From: Streptomyces sp. RB17
GTDB taxonomy: Bacteria > Actinomycetota > Actinomycetes > Streptomycetales > Streptomycetaceae
DNA length: 64,000 bases
Direction: 5' to 3'
Assembly: GCF_009604455.1 (NCBI RefSeq)
Contig: NZ_WEGL01000003.1
Span: 124,001 to 188,000, forward strand
Below are positions 7,922 to 15,176 of the stretch, one piece after another. A program made the translations under genes and the position numbers. Each line of letters begins with the position of its first letter. Position 1 is the stretch's first letter. The notes beneath the pieces are model-generated. The model was not told the DNA's origin. It did no database searches and worked only from the letters and a program-made list of their open reading frames with translations.

Positions 7922-9664
7922 TCAGACCTCGTACGGCTGGACGACGATGAAGTTGCCGGGCGCGCCCCGGAACTGGAGGTTGACGCTCTCGCCGGTGTCG
8001 CCCGCATAGGCGTTGCGGCGCATGCGGACCTGGCTGGAGACGATCACCTGGGCGGCGGCCGACCAGGCGACGACCGCGTTGCAGTCGGCGAAGGTGGTCG
8101 GCGTGACCGGCAGCACCACGGGCGTGCCGTGCGTCTTGACGACGATGGTGCCGGTGCCCTGGAACTGCATGGTGAACAGCGCGCCGCCGGGGATGCCGTG
8201 GCCCTCGATGCGGCGCACCTCGTACTGCAGGGTCTCGTCGAAGGCGAGGACGTTCTCCGCGGACACGCAGATCGCGTCGCCCTGCAGCTCGACGGGGTGC
8301 ACATGGGTCGCGTTCTCGGCGAGGAACACCTGGCCGTTGCCGGTGCAGCGCATCAGCTGCATCTCCTGGCCGGTGGCGTTGCCGACGATCCGCCCGGCGA
8401 ACCCGGCGCCCTTGTAGCTGAAGTCGACCTTGCCCTGGTAGAGCACCATGCTGCCCTGCCGGGCCAGCACGGGCTGCCCGCCGATGCCGAGGTCGACGCG
8501 GACGAGCTTCTTGTTCTGCTGCGTCCAGCGCTGCCCGGTCGGCGTCTCCTTGAACGCCTGGAGCGCGGCCGTCACGCCGGCACCGCCCTGCGGGGCGCCC
8601 TGCGGCACTCCGTAGCCGGCGGGCTGCTGGCCGGGGACCTGCCCGTAGCCCGGGGGCATGGGCGCGGTGGGCTGGCCGCCGTAGGAGGGCGGCTGCTGGC
8701 CGTAACCCGGCGGCAGCGGCGCGGCCGGCTGACCGCCGTAGGACGGCTGCTGGGGCGGCTGGCCGTACGGCTGCTGCTGGGGCTGTCCGTACGGTGCGGG
8801 GGCCGGGGCGGGCGGCGGGACGGTGCCGCCGGCGGGCGGGGTCATGGGGGCGATGACCGTCGGCGCGGCGTGCACGTTCGGCGCGGGCGCCGGGGCCGGT
8901 GGCGGGGGCGGCGTGTGGCCGGGCGGGGTCTGGCCGGGTTGCGGTGTGAAGCCCTGCGGGGGCGTGGCTCCGGGCGGCGGCGCGAAGGACTGGGCGGCGG
9001 GCTGCGGCGCCGGCGTGGGCGCGGGGACGGGAGCGGCGGGGGCAGCGAACGGAGGCGGGGTCGTGGCCTGCGCGGGCGGGGCGAAGCCGGGGGCGGCACC
9101 GGTCTGCGGCTGCTGCGGGGCGGCGGGCGCCTCCTCCTCCAGCACCTCGCCACCGAAGTTCTTCAGCAGCGCGTCCAGTCCACCGTCGAAGCCCTGCCCG
9201 ACGGCGGCGAACCGCCAGACGTCCTTCAGGTAGATGTCGCCGAGCATCACGGCCCGCTCGGTGGAGAACTCCGTGCCGTTGAAGGAGTACCGCGCGACCT
9301 CCTCGCCGCCCGCCACGATCCGCAGGTAGCCGGGGGCGATCTGCGACATCTGCCCGGCGCCGTCGATGGTCGCGGTGAAGGACAGCTTGCGGATCTGCGA
9401 CGGGATCCGGTCCAGGGTGACCCGGAACGACTCGGTGTCGCCCGCCTGGGCACCCAGCAGCTGGATGGACTCCTCCGGGGACTTCGGCTGGTTGAAGAAG
9501 ATGAAGTACCGGTCGTCCGAGAGGCGCTCGTCGGCGTCCAGACCGAAGCAGCTGATGTCGAAGGTCAGCCCGGGGGCGGAGATCTGCACGCCTACGTACA
9601 GATCCGTGCCCGCCGTGAGGTCACTGATCCTGGCCTTGTGGCCGCGTTGGAATTCCCTGGCCAT
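7922..9664 (-). CDS. TerD-AIM24 fusion protein
   Basis: 580 residues. Residues 1 to about 180 are a TerD domain, with FDISCFGLDADERLSDDRYF and FNQPKSPEESIQLLGA, the acidic calcium-binding type sequence seen in tellurite-resistance TerD. A Pro/Gly/Gln/Tyr-rich linker of roughly 170 residues follows, with PYGQPQQQ and PPGYGQ repeats. An AIM24 domain lies from about 370 to the end (VLARQGSMVLYQGKVDFSYK, LMRCTGNGQVFLAENATHV). TerD proteins take part in stress responses in actinobacteria; the fusion physically links it to the AIM24 paralogues encoded next. It is the first gene of a three-gene operon. Confidence 0.88.
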   Translation of the reverse strand: MAREFQRGHKARISDLTAGTDLYVGVQISAPGLTFDISCFGLDADERLSDDRYFIFFNQPKSPEESIQLLGAQAGDTESFRVTLDRIPSQIRKLSFTATIDGAGQMSQIAPGYLRIVAGGEEVARYSFNGTEFSTERAVMLGDIYLKDVWRFAAVGQGFDGGLDALLKNFGGEVLEEEAPAAPQQPQTGAAPGFAPPAQATTPPPFAAPAAPVPAPTPAPQPAAQSFAPPPGATPPQGFTPQPGQTPPGHTPPPPPAPAPAPNVHAAPTVIAPMTPPAGGTVPPPAPAPAPYGQPQQQPYGQPPQQPSYGGQPAAPLPPGYGQQPPSYGGQPTAPMPPGYGQVPGQQPAGYGVPQGAPQGGAGVTAALQAFKETPTGQRWTQQNKKLVRVDLGIGGQPVLARQGSMVLYQGKVDFSYKGAGFAGRIVGNATGQEMQLMRCTGNGQVFLAENATHVHPVELQGDAICVSAENVLAFDETLQYEVRRIEGHGIPGGALFTMQFQGTGTIVVKTHGTPVVLPVTPTTFADCNAVVAWSAAAQVIVSSQVRMRRNAYAGDTGESVNLQFRGAPGNFIVVQPYEV

Positions 9665-9793
9665 GCGTAACGACCGTCCCCCATCCCGAATGTGAGTGCG
9701 TCGCGCCAGGCTAACGGCAAAGTCCGACAGCGGACGCGGCCGGTACAGACCCGGTACACAACCGCGCCCGGAGGGGGACGGACGGCGCTCGGC

Positions 9794-10390
9794 TCACTCC
9801 CCGCGCGCCCCGGGCACATGCGGCAGCCGTTCCGCGGCGACCACCCCTTCGAGGTAGCCGCGGGCCCGCTCGGTGCGCGGGTACGCCTCCAGCAGCCGCC
9901 AGAAGTCCGGCCCGTGACCGGGGACCAGCAGATGCGCCAGCTCATGGCAGAGGACGTAGTCGACGACGTACTCGGGCATCCCCTGCAGCCGGTGCGAGAG
10001 CCGGATGCTGCCCTCGGCCGGGGTGCACGAACCCCAGCGCGTGTTCTGGTTGGTGACCCAGCGTACGGAGGCGGGGCGCGCCCGGCCGTCGAAGTACTGG
10101 GCCGACAGCCGCTCGGCACGCTCGGCGAGTTCGGCGTCGCCGAGCAGCCGCCTGCTCTCCTGGGCGGCGAGTTTGTCGAGCATGACGGTGATCCAGCGCT
10201 GCTCCTCCGCCTTCGACATCCGGGCGGGGATCAGTACGACGGTGCGATCGCCCTCGCGGTACGCGGAGACCGTCCGGCGGCGCCGGGAACTCCTGCGGAC
10301 CTCGATCGCGCTCGCCCCCGAGCCGCCGGGCGGCTGACTCGTCGTGCTGCGCTGTGGATTTCCGGCGCGGTGCAGTGGGTCGGCGGGCAC
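9794..10390 (-). CDS. YgjP/SprT-like M48-type zinc metallopeptidase (DUF45)
   Basis: 198 residues from a GTG at 10390. The C-terminal half is a DUF45/YgjP domain: RWGSCTPAEGSIRLSHRL, then VLCHELAHLLVPGHGPDFW with the HExxH zinc motif and the downstream His. The N-terminal 60 residues are basic and probably disordered (RRSSRRRRTVSAYREG). It is predicted to be a cytoplasmic zinc-dependent protease or DNA-associated factor; no substrate is known. Divergent from the ThiF-like gene. Confidence 0.85.
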   Translation of the reverse strand: MPADPLHRAGNPQRSTTSQPPGGSGASAIEVRRSSRRRRTVSAYREGDRTVVLIPARMSKAEEQRWITVMLDKLAAQESRRLLGDAELAERAERLSAQYFDGRARPASVRWVTNQNTRWGSCTPAEGSIRLSHRLQGMPEYVVDYVLCHELAHLLVPGHGPDFWRLLEAYPRTERARGYLEGVVAAERLPHVPGARGE

Positions 10391-10729
10391 GCCCCGACGT
10401 TACCCGCTGCGCAGGGCCGAAGTCCCGGCTCCGGAACGGTTCGCTGCCGATCCCCCACCATGCGTTTGATTCCTATGATTCCTCCGGCTGATCCGCACAT
10501 CCGGTTTACGGGGTACCGCACGGGCGGTTTGCCGTCTTCTTCTGACCCATTTGCCGCCCGTTTGACGCACTTCGTCCGGCCATTTTGTGTGACTGACACC
10601 CCCAACCTGTGGATAACTCTCGGCGCCGGACCGCCTGGCGCGGCATGCTGGCAGGCGTCGGGGGAGCGTGACCGGTTCCACCGGCGACGAGATGTTCGGG
10701 ATGCTTTCCACTGATACGGGGGGCCAGTC
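10391..10729. other. 339-bp divergent intergenic region
   Basis: Non-coding between the metallopeptidase and the ThiF-like gene. It is locally less GC-rich (around 10,460-10,620) and contains one TGTGGATAA, the complement of the consensus DnaA box, at 10608-10616. I see no clear promoter hexamers or RNA gene. Confidence 0.6.
10608..10616 (-). promoter_or_regulatory. Single DnaA-box-like site (TTATCCACA on the minus strand)
   Basis: An exact match to the consensus 9-mer in the intergenic region before the ThiF-like gene. It is isolated, not an origin. Confidence 0.4.
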
Positions 10730-11944
10730 ATGCATCCGGTGATGAAGCCCGCGCTGCGGCGCGGCTGGCGTGATCGCGAGACCGCGCAGTTCGGGATGAC
10801 CCCGGCGCACGCGCTGACACTGGGACCGATGGACCCCGCCACGCGGGACTTCCTGGATCTGCTCAACGGCACCCGCGGGCTGCCGCTGCTCCGCGAGGAA
10901 GGCCACCGCATGGACCTCCCGGCCGGCCATGTCGACACCCTGCTGGCACGGCTGACCCGTGCGGGCCTGGTCGACGACGCGCGCGGCGGCGGACCGGCCG
11001 CCGACGCGCTGCGCGCCAGGACGGACGTCCTGCGGCGGCTGCGCCCCGACCTCGCCGCGCTGTCCCTGACCACGACCGAACCCGGCGGCGCACTCGCCCG
11101 GCTCGCCGCCCGCCGCGCACTGCGGGTGCAGGTGCGGGGCGCGGGACGGGTCGGCGCGGTCCTGGCGTCGGTGCTGTCGGGCGCCGGGGTCGGCGAGGTC
11201 GACGTGCACGACGCGGGACGCGTGGAGCCGTGGGACGTGGCGCCGGGCGGGCTGCCCGCCGAGTCGCTCGGCGAGCGACGGGACACGGCGGCACGGGCCG
11301 CCGTGCGCCGTGCCGCACCCGACCGCCCCCCGCGCCGCGCCCACTCCCCCGGATCCGGCGCCCACGACCCCGGGCTCTCCCTGGTGATCCTCACCCACCG
11401 CGACGATGTCGCCGTGCACGCACCGGACCCGGCCGACGCCGACCCGCTCCTGGCCTCCGGAACGCCCCACCTGTACGCCGGTGTCGTGGAGAACACCGGA
11501 GTCGTCGGACCGCTCGTCCTCCCCGGCGAGTCGCCCTGCGCCCGCTGTCTGCACCTCGACCGCGCGGACCGTGACCCGGACTGGCCGCGGCTGACCGTCC
11601 AGTGGCGGTGCGCCAGGGCCCACCGGGTCCCGGCCTGCGATCTGACGCTGGCCACCGCGGTCGCCGGACTGGCCGCGGCGCACGCGCTCGCCTTCCTCGA
11701 CGAGCAGTCGCCGTCCAGCACGGGCACCCGCTGGGAGGTGTCCGCACCCGGGCTGAACTGGCACGCCCGACCCGTCCGGCCGCATCCGGCATGCGGGTGC
11801 GGCGCTGCGGAGAGACCTAAAGAGGAGCACTCCTCAACCGGCGGCGACGCACGCGCGACAATGGCGGTGCAACGGCCGTCGCCGGAGCGACGACGCACAA
11901 CAGGCGCGGCGCGGCCGACTGGGACTTGGAGGGCGCATGTCTGA
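10730..11944 (+). CDS. ThiF/E1-like protein with two Cys pairs
   Basis: 404 residues. A Rossmann-type adenylylation-fold segment (VRGAGRVGAVLASVLSGAGVGEVDVHDAGRV) lies near residues 130-165, with Cys pairs at CARC and, near residue 363, CGC, as in ThiF/MoeB-like zinc sites. The usual ATP-binding Arg and catalytic Cys of true E1 enzymes are not obvious, so activity is doubtful. The C-terminal 50 residues are Arg/Pro-rich and low quality. The stop overlaps the ABC1 kinase start by 8 nt, so the two are translated together. Streptomyces-conserved; function unknown. Confidence 0.7.
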   Translation: MHPVMKPALRRGWRDRETAQFGMTPAHALTLGPMDPATRDFLDLLNGTRGLPLLREEGHRMDLPAGHVDTLLARLTRAGLVDDARGGGPAADALRARTDVLRRLRPDLAALSLTTTEPGGALARLAARRALRVQVRGAGRVGAVLASVLSGAGVGEVDVHDAGRVEPWDVAPGGLPAESLGERRDTAARAAVRRAAPDRPPRRAHSPGSGAHDPGLSLVILTHRDDVAVHAPDPADADPLLASGTPHLYAGVVENTGVVGPLVLPGESPCARCLHLDRADRDPDWPRLTVQWRCARAHRVPACDLTLATAVAGLAAAHALAFLDEQSPSSTGTRWEVSAPGLNWHARPVRPHPACGCGAAERPKEEHSSTGGDARATMAVQRPSPERRRTTGAARPTGTWRAHV

Positions 11945-13316
11945 TCTTCCCCGGAAGGCGGTCACCCGGACCGCCAAGCTCGCCGCGCTCCCGCTCGGCT
12001 TCGCCGGCCGGGCCACCTGGGGGCTGGGCAAGCGGATCGTGGGCGAGTCCGCGGAGATCGTCGGCCGGGAACTGCAACAGCGCACGGCGGAGCAGCTGTT
12101 CAAGGTGCTGGGCGAGTTGAAGGGCGGTGCGATGAAGTTCGGGCAGGCCCTGTCCGTCTTCGAGTCCGCGCTGCCCGAGGAGATCGCCGGGCCCTACCGC
12201 GCCGCGCTGACCAAGCTCCAGGAGGCGGCGCCGCCGATGCCGACCCGCACGGTGCACGGGGTGCTCGAGGACCGGCTCGGTCCGGACTGGCGAGATCTGT
12301 TCGAGGAGTTCGAGGACAAGCCGGCCGCCGCGGCCTCGATCGGGCAGGTGCACCGGGCGGTGTGGCACGACGGCCGTGAGGTGGCGGTCAAGGTGCAGTA
12401 CCCGGGCGCCGGCGAGGCCCTGCTCTCCGATCTGGGTCAGCTGAGCCGTTTCGCCCGGCTGTTGGGGCCGCTGATTCCCGGCATGGACATCAAGCCGCTC
12501 ATCGCGGAGCTGCGGGACCGCGTCTCCGAGGAGCTGGACTACGCACTGGAGGCGCAGGCCCAGACGGTCCACGCGGAGGAGTTCGCGGACGACCCGGACG
12601 TGGTGGTCCCGGCGGTGGTGCACCAGTGCGAGCAGATCCTGGTGACCGAGTGGATCGACGGCATCCCGCTGTCGGAGGTGATCTCGGACGGCACCCGGGA
12701 GCAGCGCGATCGCGCCGGCCAGCTCCTGGCCCGGTTCCTCTTCTCGGGCCCGGCCCGCACCGGCCTGCTGCACGCCGACCCGCATCCGGGCAACTTCCGG
12801 CTGCTGCCCGGCGGCCCGGCCGGTGACGACGACTGGCGCCTGGGCGTCCTGGACTTCGGCACCGTCGACCGGCTGCCCGGCGGACTGCCCTTGCCGATCG
12901 GCATCTCGCTCCGCATGACGCTGGACGGCGAGGCCGACACGGTCTACGAACTCCTCTGCGAGGAAGGATTCGTGAAGGAGTCCATAGAGCTGGATCCCGA
13001 CGCGGTCCTCGACTACCTGCTGCCGATCATCGAACCGGCCCGGATCGAGGCGTTCACCTTCAACCGCACCTGGATGCGCAACCAGGCCGCCCGCATCGCC
13101 GACCCCCGCTCTCCCGCCTACCAGCTGGGCAAGCGGCTCAACCTGCCGCCCTCCTATCTGCTGATCCATCGGGTGACTCTGAGCACGATCGGCGTCCTGT
13201 GCCAACTGGGTGCCACGGTACGGCTCCGGGAGGAACTGCAGGAGTGGCTGCCGGGGTTCGAGCCCGGCGTCCCCGGTGAGGAGCTGCCCGAGGAGGAGTC
13301 CGCGGCGGAGGCGTGA
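11937..13316 (+). CDS. ABC1/UbiB (AarF) family atypical kinase
   Basis: 459 residues with the full ABC1 motif set: the KxGQ-type GAMKFGQALSVF, AAASIGQVHRAVWHDG, VAVKVQYPG (ATP-binding Lys), ELDYALEAQAQ, LHADPHPGNF (catalytic Asp/Asn) and LDFGTVDR (DFG). There are no transmembrane helices. UbiB-type kinases act on quinone or lipid metabolism at the membrane; the mycobacterial orthologue (Rv3197) sits next to whiB7 and has been linked to antibiotic tolerance. The acidic C-terminus is directly followed by a copy of its own coding tail (see repeat at 13294). Confidence 0.9.
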   Translation: MSDLPRKAVTRTAKLAALPLGFAGRATWGLGKRIVGESAEIVGRELQQRTAEQLFKVLGELKGGAMKFGQALSVFESALPEEIAGPYRAALTKLQEAAPPMPTRTVHGVLEDRLGPDWRDLFEEFEDKPAAAASIGQVHRAVWHDGREVAVKVQYPGAGEALLSDLGQLSRFARLLGPLIPGMDIKPLIAELRDRVSEELDYALEAQAQTVHAEEFADDPDVVVPAVVHQCEQILVTEWIDGIPLSEVISDGTREQRDRAGQLLARFLFSGPARTGLLHADPHPGNFRLLPGGPAGDDDWRLGVLDFGTVDRLPGGLPLPIGISLRMTLDGEADTVYELLCEEGFVKESIELDPDAVLDYLLPIIEPARIEAFTFNRTWMRNQAARIADPRSPAYQLGKRLNLPPSYLLIHRVTLSTIGVLCQLGATVRLREELQEWLPGFEPGVPGEELPEEESAAEA

Positions 13317-13395
13317 TCCGGGACGCCTGGGAGGGCGTGTGGGAAGGAGTCCGCGGCGGAGGCGTCGTCCGGGAGACCCGGGAGGACGTGGTCGG
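13294..13395. repeat. 51-bp tandem duplication of the ABC1-kinase gene tail
   Basis: Units 13294-13344 and 13345-13395 share an identical 21-bp start and similar remainder. The stop codon TGA in unit 1 is TCG in unit 2. The second unit is non-coding and runs into a G-run-rich stretch (13430-13465). Confidence 0.8.
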
Positions 13396-13478
13396 GGGCT
13401 GAGGCGCGCCGTGCTGTGCGTGAAAGTGGGAGGGGTGGGCGGGGGGAGGGGGAGGGGGAGGGCCCCCGGGGAAGCGGC

Positions 13479-13691
13479 TCACCACCAGGACGAGTCCAGC
13501 CGCCCCTCGATCGCCCTCAGGTTCTCCCTGGAGCAGGTGTCGCAGAAGTACTGGCGGACGCCGTTCTCCACGGAGCAGGTCCAGGTGGCCGGCTGGGAGC
13601 CGATGGCGGGGGTGCCGCAGCGGGCGCACACGAGCACGCGGCGCTCCGGGGTGGAGCCGCCCTGTTCACTTCCTCCGGGAAGACTCGTCAC
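13479..13691 (-). CDS. Small zinc-ribbon-like protein (70 aa)
   Basis: A short protein from a GTG at 13691. It carries Cys pairs CARCGTPAIG and YFCDTCSREN, plus one further Cys (TWTCSVE), forming a likely zinc ribbon. The C-terminus RAIEGRLDSSWW is well conserved among streptomycetes as far as I recall. Function unknown; it may bind RNA or protein. It lies downstream of the wblC transcription unit but beyond a strong terminator at 13738-13775. Confidence 0.75.
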   Translation of the reverse strand: MTSLPGGSEQGGSTPERRVLVCARCGTPAIGSQPATWTCSVENGVRQYFCDTCSRENLRAIEGRLDSSWW

Positions 13692-13737
13692 CTGGCGACG
13701 ATAACTCCGCCGGCGGCCGATCGCCCGCGCAACGCAC

Positions 13738-13775
13738 CGCGGGGGCCGGTCCGTTCGGCCGGACCGGCCCCCGCG
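13738..13775. terminator. Strong terminator of the wblC transcription unit
   Basis: A perfect 15-bp stem, CGCGGGGGCCGGTCC / GGACCGGCCCCCGCG, with an 8-nt loop. It lies 55 bp after the stop of the gene translated with wblC. Confidence 0.85.
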
Positions 13776-13829
13776 CGAGAAGGCTTCGCCTCCCAGGCCG
13801 GGAGGCCACCGCTTCCGCAGGTGTGATCG

Positions 13830-14153
13830 TTACTGCATGACCGCCATGGCGAGCGCCCGCCGGGCGCGCATCGAGGCGCGCTCGGCCCGGCGCTGCATCC
13901 GCTGGGCGACCGCCAGGCGCACGGCCCGGCGTTCCCGCACGGCGTCATGGAGTCGCTCGTCCATATGCGCACGAGCCAGGGCTTCTTGCATGAGTTGCAT
14001 CTCTCGGGTCCTGTTCTGGCGCGCTTCGGTCGCGCCGGTGGTGGTGACGTCTTCAGTCGCGGAGCCTGCGGGCTCGCTGGTGGACGGCTTCATCGGGGCC
14101 TGCTTCTGGGGGTCGTGCGTGAAGGGACGGTCGATCGTTCCTGCGGTGTTCAT
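13830..14153 (-). CDS. Conserved small Arg-rich protein translationally coupled to wblC
   Basis: 107 residues. The N-terminus is Thr/Pro/Glu-rich and the C-terminal 65 residues are a highly charged amphipathic helix (MQLMQEALARAHMDERLHDA, then AVRLAVAQRMQRRAERASMRA). There is no signal peptide or known domain. Its ATG overlaps the wblC stop codon (ATGA), so expression should follow WblC. I do not recognise a function; the basic helical tail could bind nucleic acid or the ribosome, which is only a guess. Confidence 0.75.
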   Translation of the reverse strand: MNTAGTIDRPFTHDPQKQAPMKPSTSEPAGSATEDVTTTGATEARQNRTREMQLMQEALARAHMDERLHDAVRERRAVRLAVAQRMQRRAERASMRARRALAMAVMQ

Positions 14154-14518
14154 GCCGTGACCGGGTTCTTCCTCGGGCGGCCACGCGGCCGCTTCCGGGC
14201 GACGACGACACCCTGGACGAACAGTTCGCCACCCCAGACGCCCCAGGGCTCACGCCGCTCCTTGGCGCCTGCGAGGCAGGCCTCCATCAGCGGGCAGGTA
14301 CGGCAGAGGGACTTGGCGTACTCGACGTCCGCCGGCGACTCGGCGAAGAAGACCTCCGGGTCGTAGGAGCGGCAGGGGACGGGTACACCGAGGTTCTCGA
14401 TGGCGTCGTCGAGCGCGGTGAGCGCGGTGAGGGGGATCAAGGTGGAGTCCTCCGTGAGGCCGGGCGGGGGGATCGTTTGTGAAGGCGGTACGGACGGGGC
14501 GTGCGCTTCGAGTTGCAC
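14150..14518 (-). CDS. wblC: WhiB-family redox regulator WblC (WhiB7)
   Basis: 122 residues from a GTG at 14518 with GAGGAAG 8 nt upstream. The WhiB cluster cysteines are at VPCRSYD and CRTCPLMEAC (C-x2-C-x5-C), followed by EPWGVWGGE and the C-terminal AT-hook KRPRGRPRKNP, the combination that defines WhiB7/WblC. It holds a 4Fe-4S cluster, binds the principal sigma factor and activates intrinsic antibiotic-resistance genes, including its own promoter. The neighbourhood with uvrD2 and an ABC1 kinase matches mycobacterial whiB7. The long leader upstream contains a translated ORF and a terminator, so transcription attenuation is expected. Confidence 0.95.
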   Translation of the reverse strand: MQLEAHAPSVPPSQTIPPPGLTEDSTLIPLTALTALDDAIENLGVPVPCRSYDPEVFFAESPADVEYAKSLCRTCPLMEACLAGAKERREPWGVWGGELFVQGVVVARKRPRGRPRKNPVTA

Positions 14519-14634
14519 GGTTGGTCTTCCTCGTCTGGTCGGTCCGGCCGGTTGACCGGGTGTCGGCTGGGTACCGGGTTCTTTTCCTGTCCCGAGGCCC
14601 CTTCGCTCCGTCGTCCCCGTTCGGGGAAAACAGA

Positions 14635-14669
14635 AGGGCCGCGGATCCCGGATGGGGTTCCGCGGCCCT
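14635..14669 (-). terminator. Intrinsic terminator (attenuator) in the wblC leader
   Basis: An 11-bp perfect stem, AGGGCCGCGGA / TCCGCGGCCCT, with a 13-nt loop. In the minus direction it is followed at once by the U-rich TTCTGTTTTCCCC. It lies 22 nt after the stop of the upstream ORF and 117 nt before the wblC start, the arrangement of a translation-controlled attenuator. Confidence 0.85.
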
Positions 14670-14690
14670 GAAGGCGCCGGCCTGATCGGA

Positions 14691-15011
14691 TCAGGCTGGA
14701 TCACTCCAGGGTTCTGGCCCACGGAAGGCCCACATCAGGTGGTGCTGGGTCGTCAGCTTCCGGAATCCGGCACCGGCCGCCGCAAAGGCATAGGCATGTG
14801 CCTGTGCCCCTACCGCTTCCAGTGCCTTGGTCGGTCGCTCATTGCGCTCACGGACGGGAAGGCCCGCGAGAGCGACGGAGGACGCCGGACGGTCGGCACG
14901 AATGCCGGACAGACCGGTGCCCTGGTGAGAGGCGCCGAGCATGCACAGGGAGACGGCCGAGCGATCGGTCAGTTTGGCCGTGCTGATGGTGCTGGTGTTG
15001 ATGCTGATCAC
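14691..15011 (-). CDS. Upstream ORF (106 aa) in the wblC leader
   Basis: It starts at a GTG (15011) behind a strong GAGGAGG site, so it should be well translated. The N-terminus is MISINTSTISTAKLTDRSAV and the C-terminus HHLMWAFRGPEPWSDPA. It ends just before the attenuator hairpin. Upstream ORFs in whiB7/wblC leaders are known to sense translation inhibition: stalled or slowed ribosomes prevent terminator formation and switch on the regulator. This ORF is in the right place for that role; whether the peptide has any function of its own is unknown. Confidence 0.75.
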   Translation of the reverse strand: MISINTSTISTAKLTDRSAVSLCMLGASHQGTGLSGIRADRPASSVALAGLPVRERNERPTKALEAVGAQAHAYAFAAAGAGFRKLTTQHHLMWAFRGPEPWSDPA

Positions 15012-15123
15012 TGGACTCGCCTCCTCTCGGCGTCTCTGGGGACTGAGGTGAATCAGTCCGTTCGGATATGCAAGTACATCACGGAGGTGGGCCCTTCGAG
15101 AAGGCCGCTGCTTCCGTGCCTAG

Positions 15124-15164
15124 AACCTATGGGGATTGCTGGGGCATGCGCAAACTATTTTTTC
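15124..15164 (-). promoter_or_regulatory. Predicted WblC-autoregulated promoter
   Basis: In the minus direction: an A/T-rich run (15153-15164) directly abuts a -35-like TTGCGC (15148-15153), an 18-bp spacer, and -10-like TAGGTT (15124-15129). An AT tract just upstream of the -35 is the hallmark of WhiB7/WblC-dependent promoters. Confidence 0.6.
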
Positions 15165-15176
15165 GACGAGTTCGTA

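Noticed and set aside
10608..10616. Replication origin
   Set aside because: A single DnaA box; no box cluster, no dnaA or dnaN, no AT-rich unwinding element.
13430..13465. G-run-rich stretch as a regulatory G-quadruplex
   Set aside because: Runs of G are present, but they fall in the decayed duplicate of the kinase tail and such runs are common in this GC-rich DNA; nothing else supports a function.
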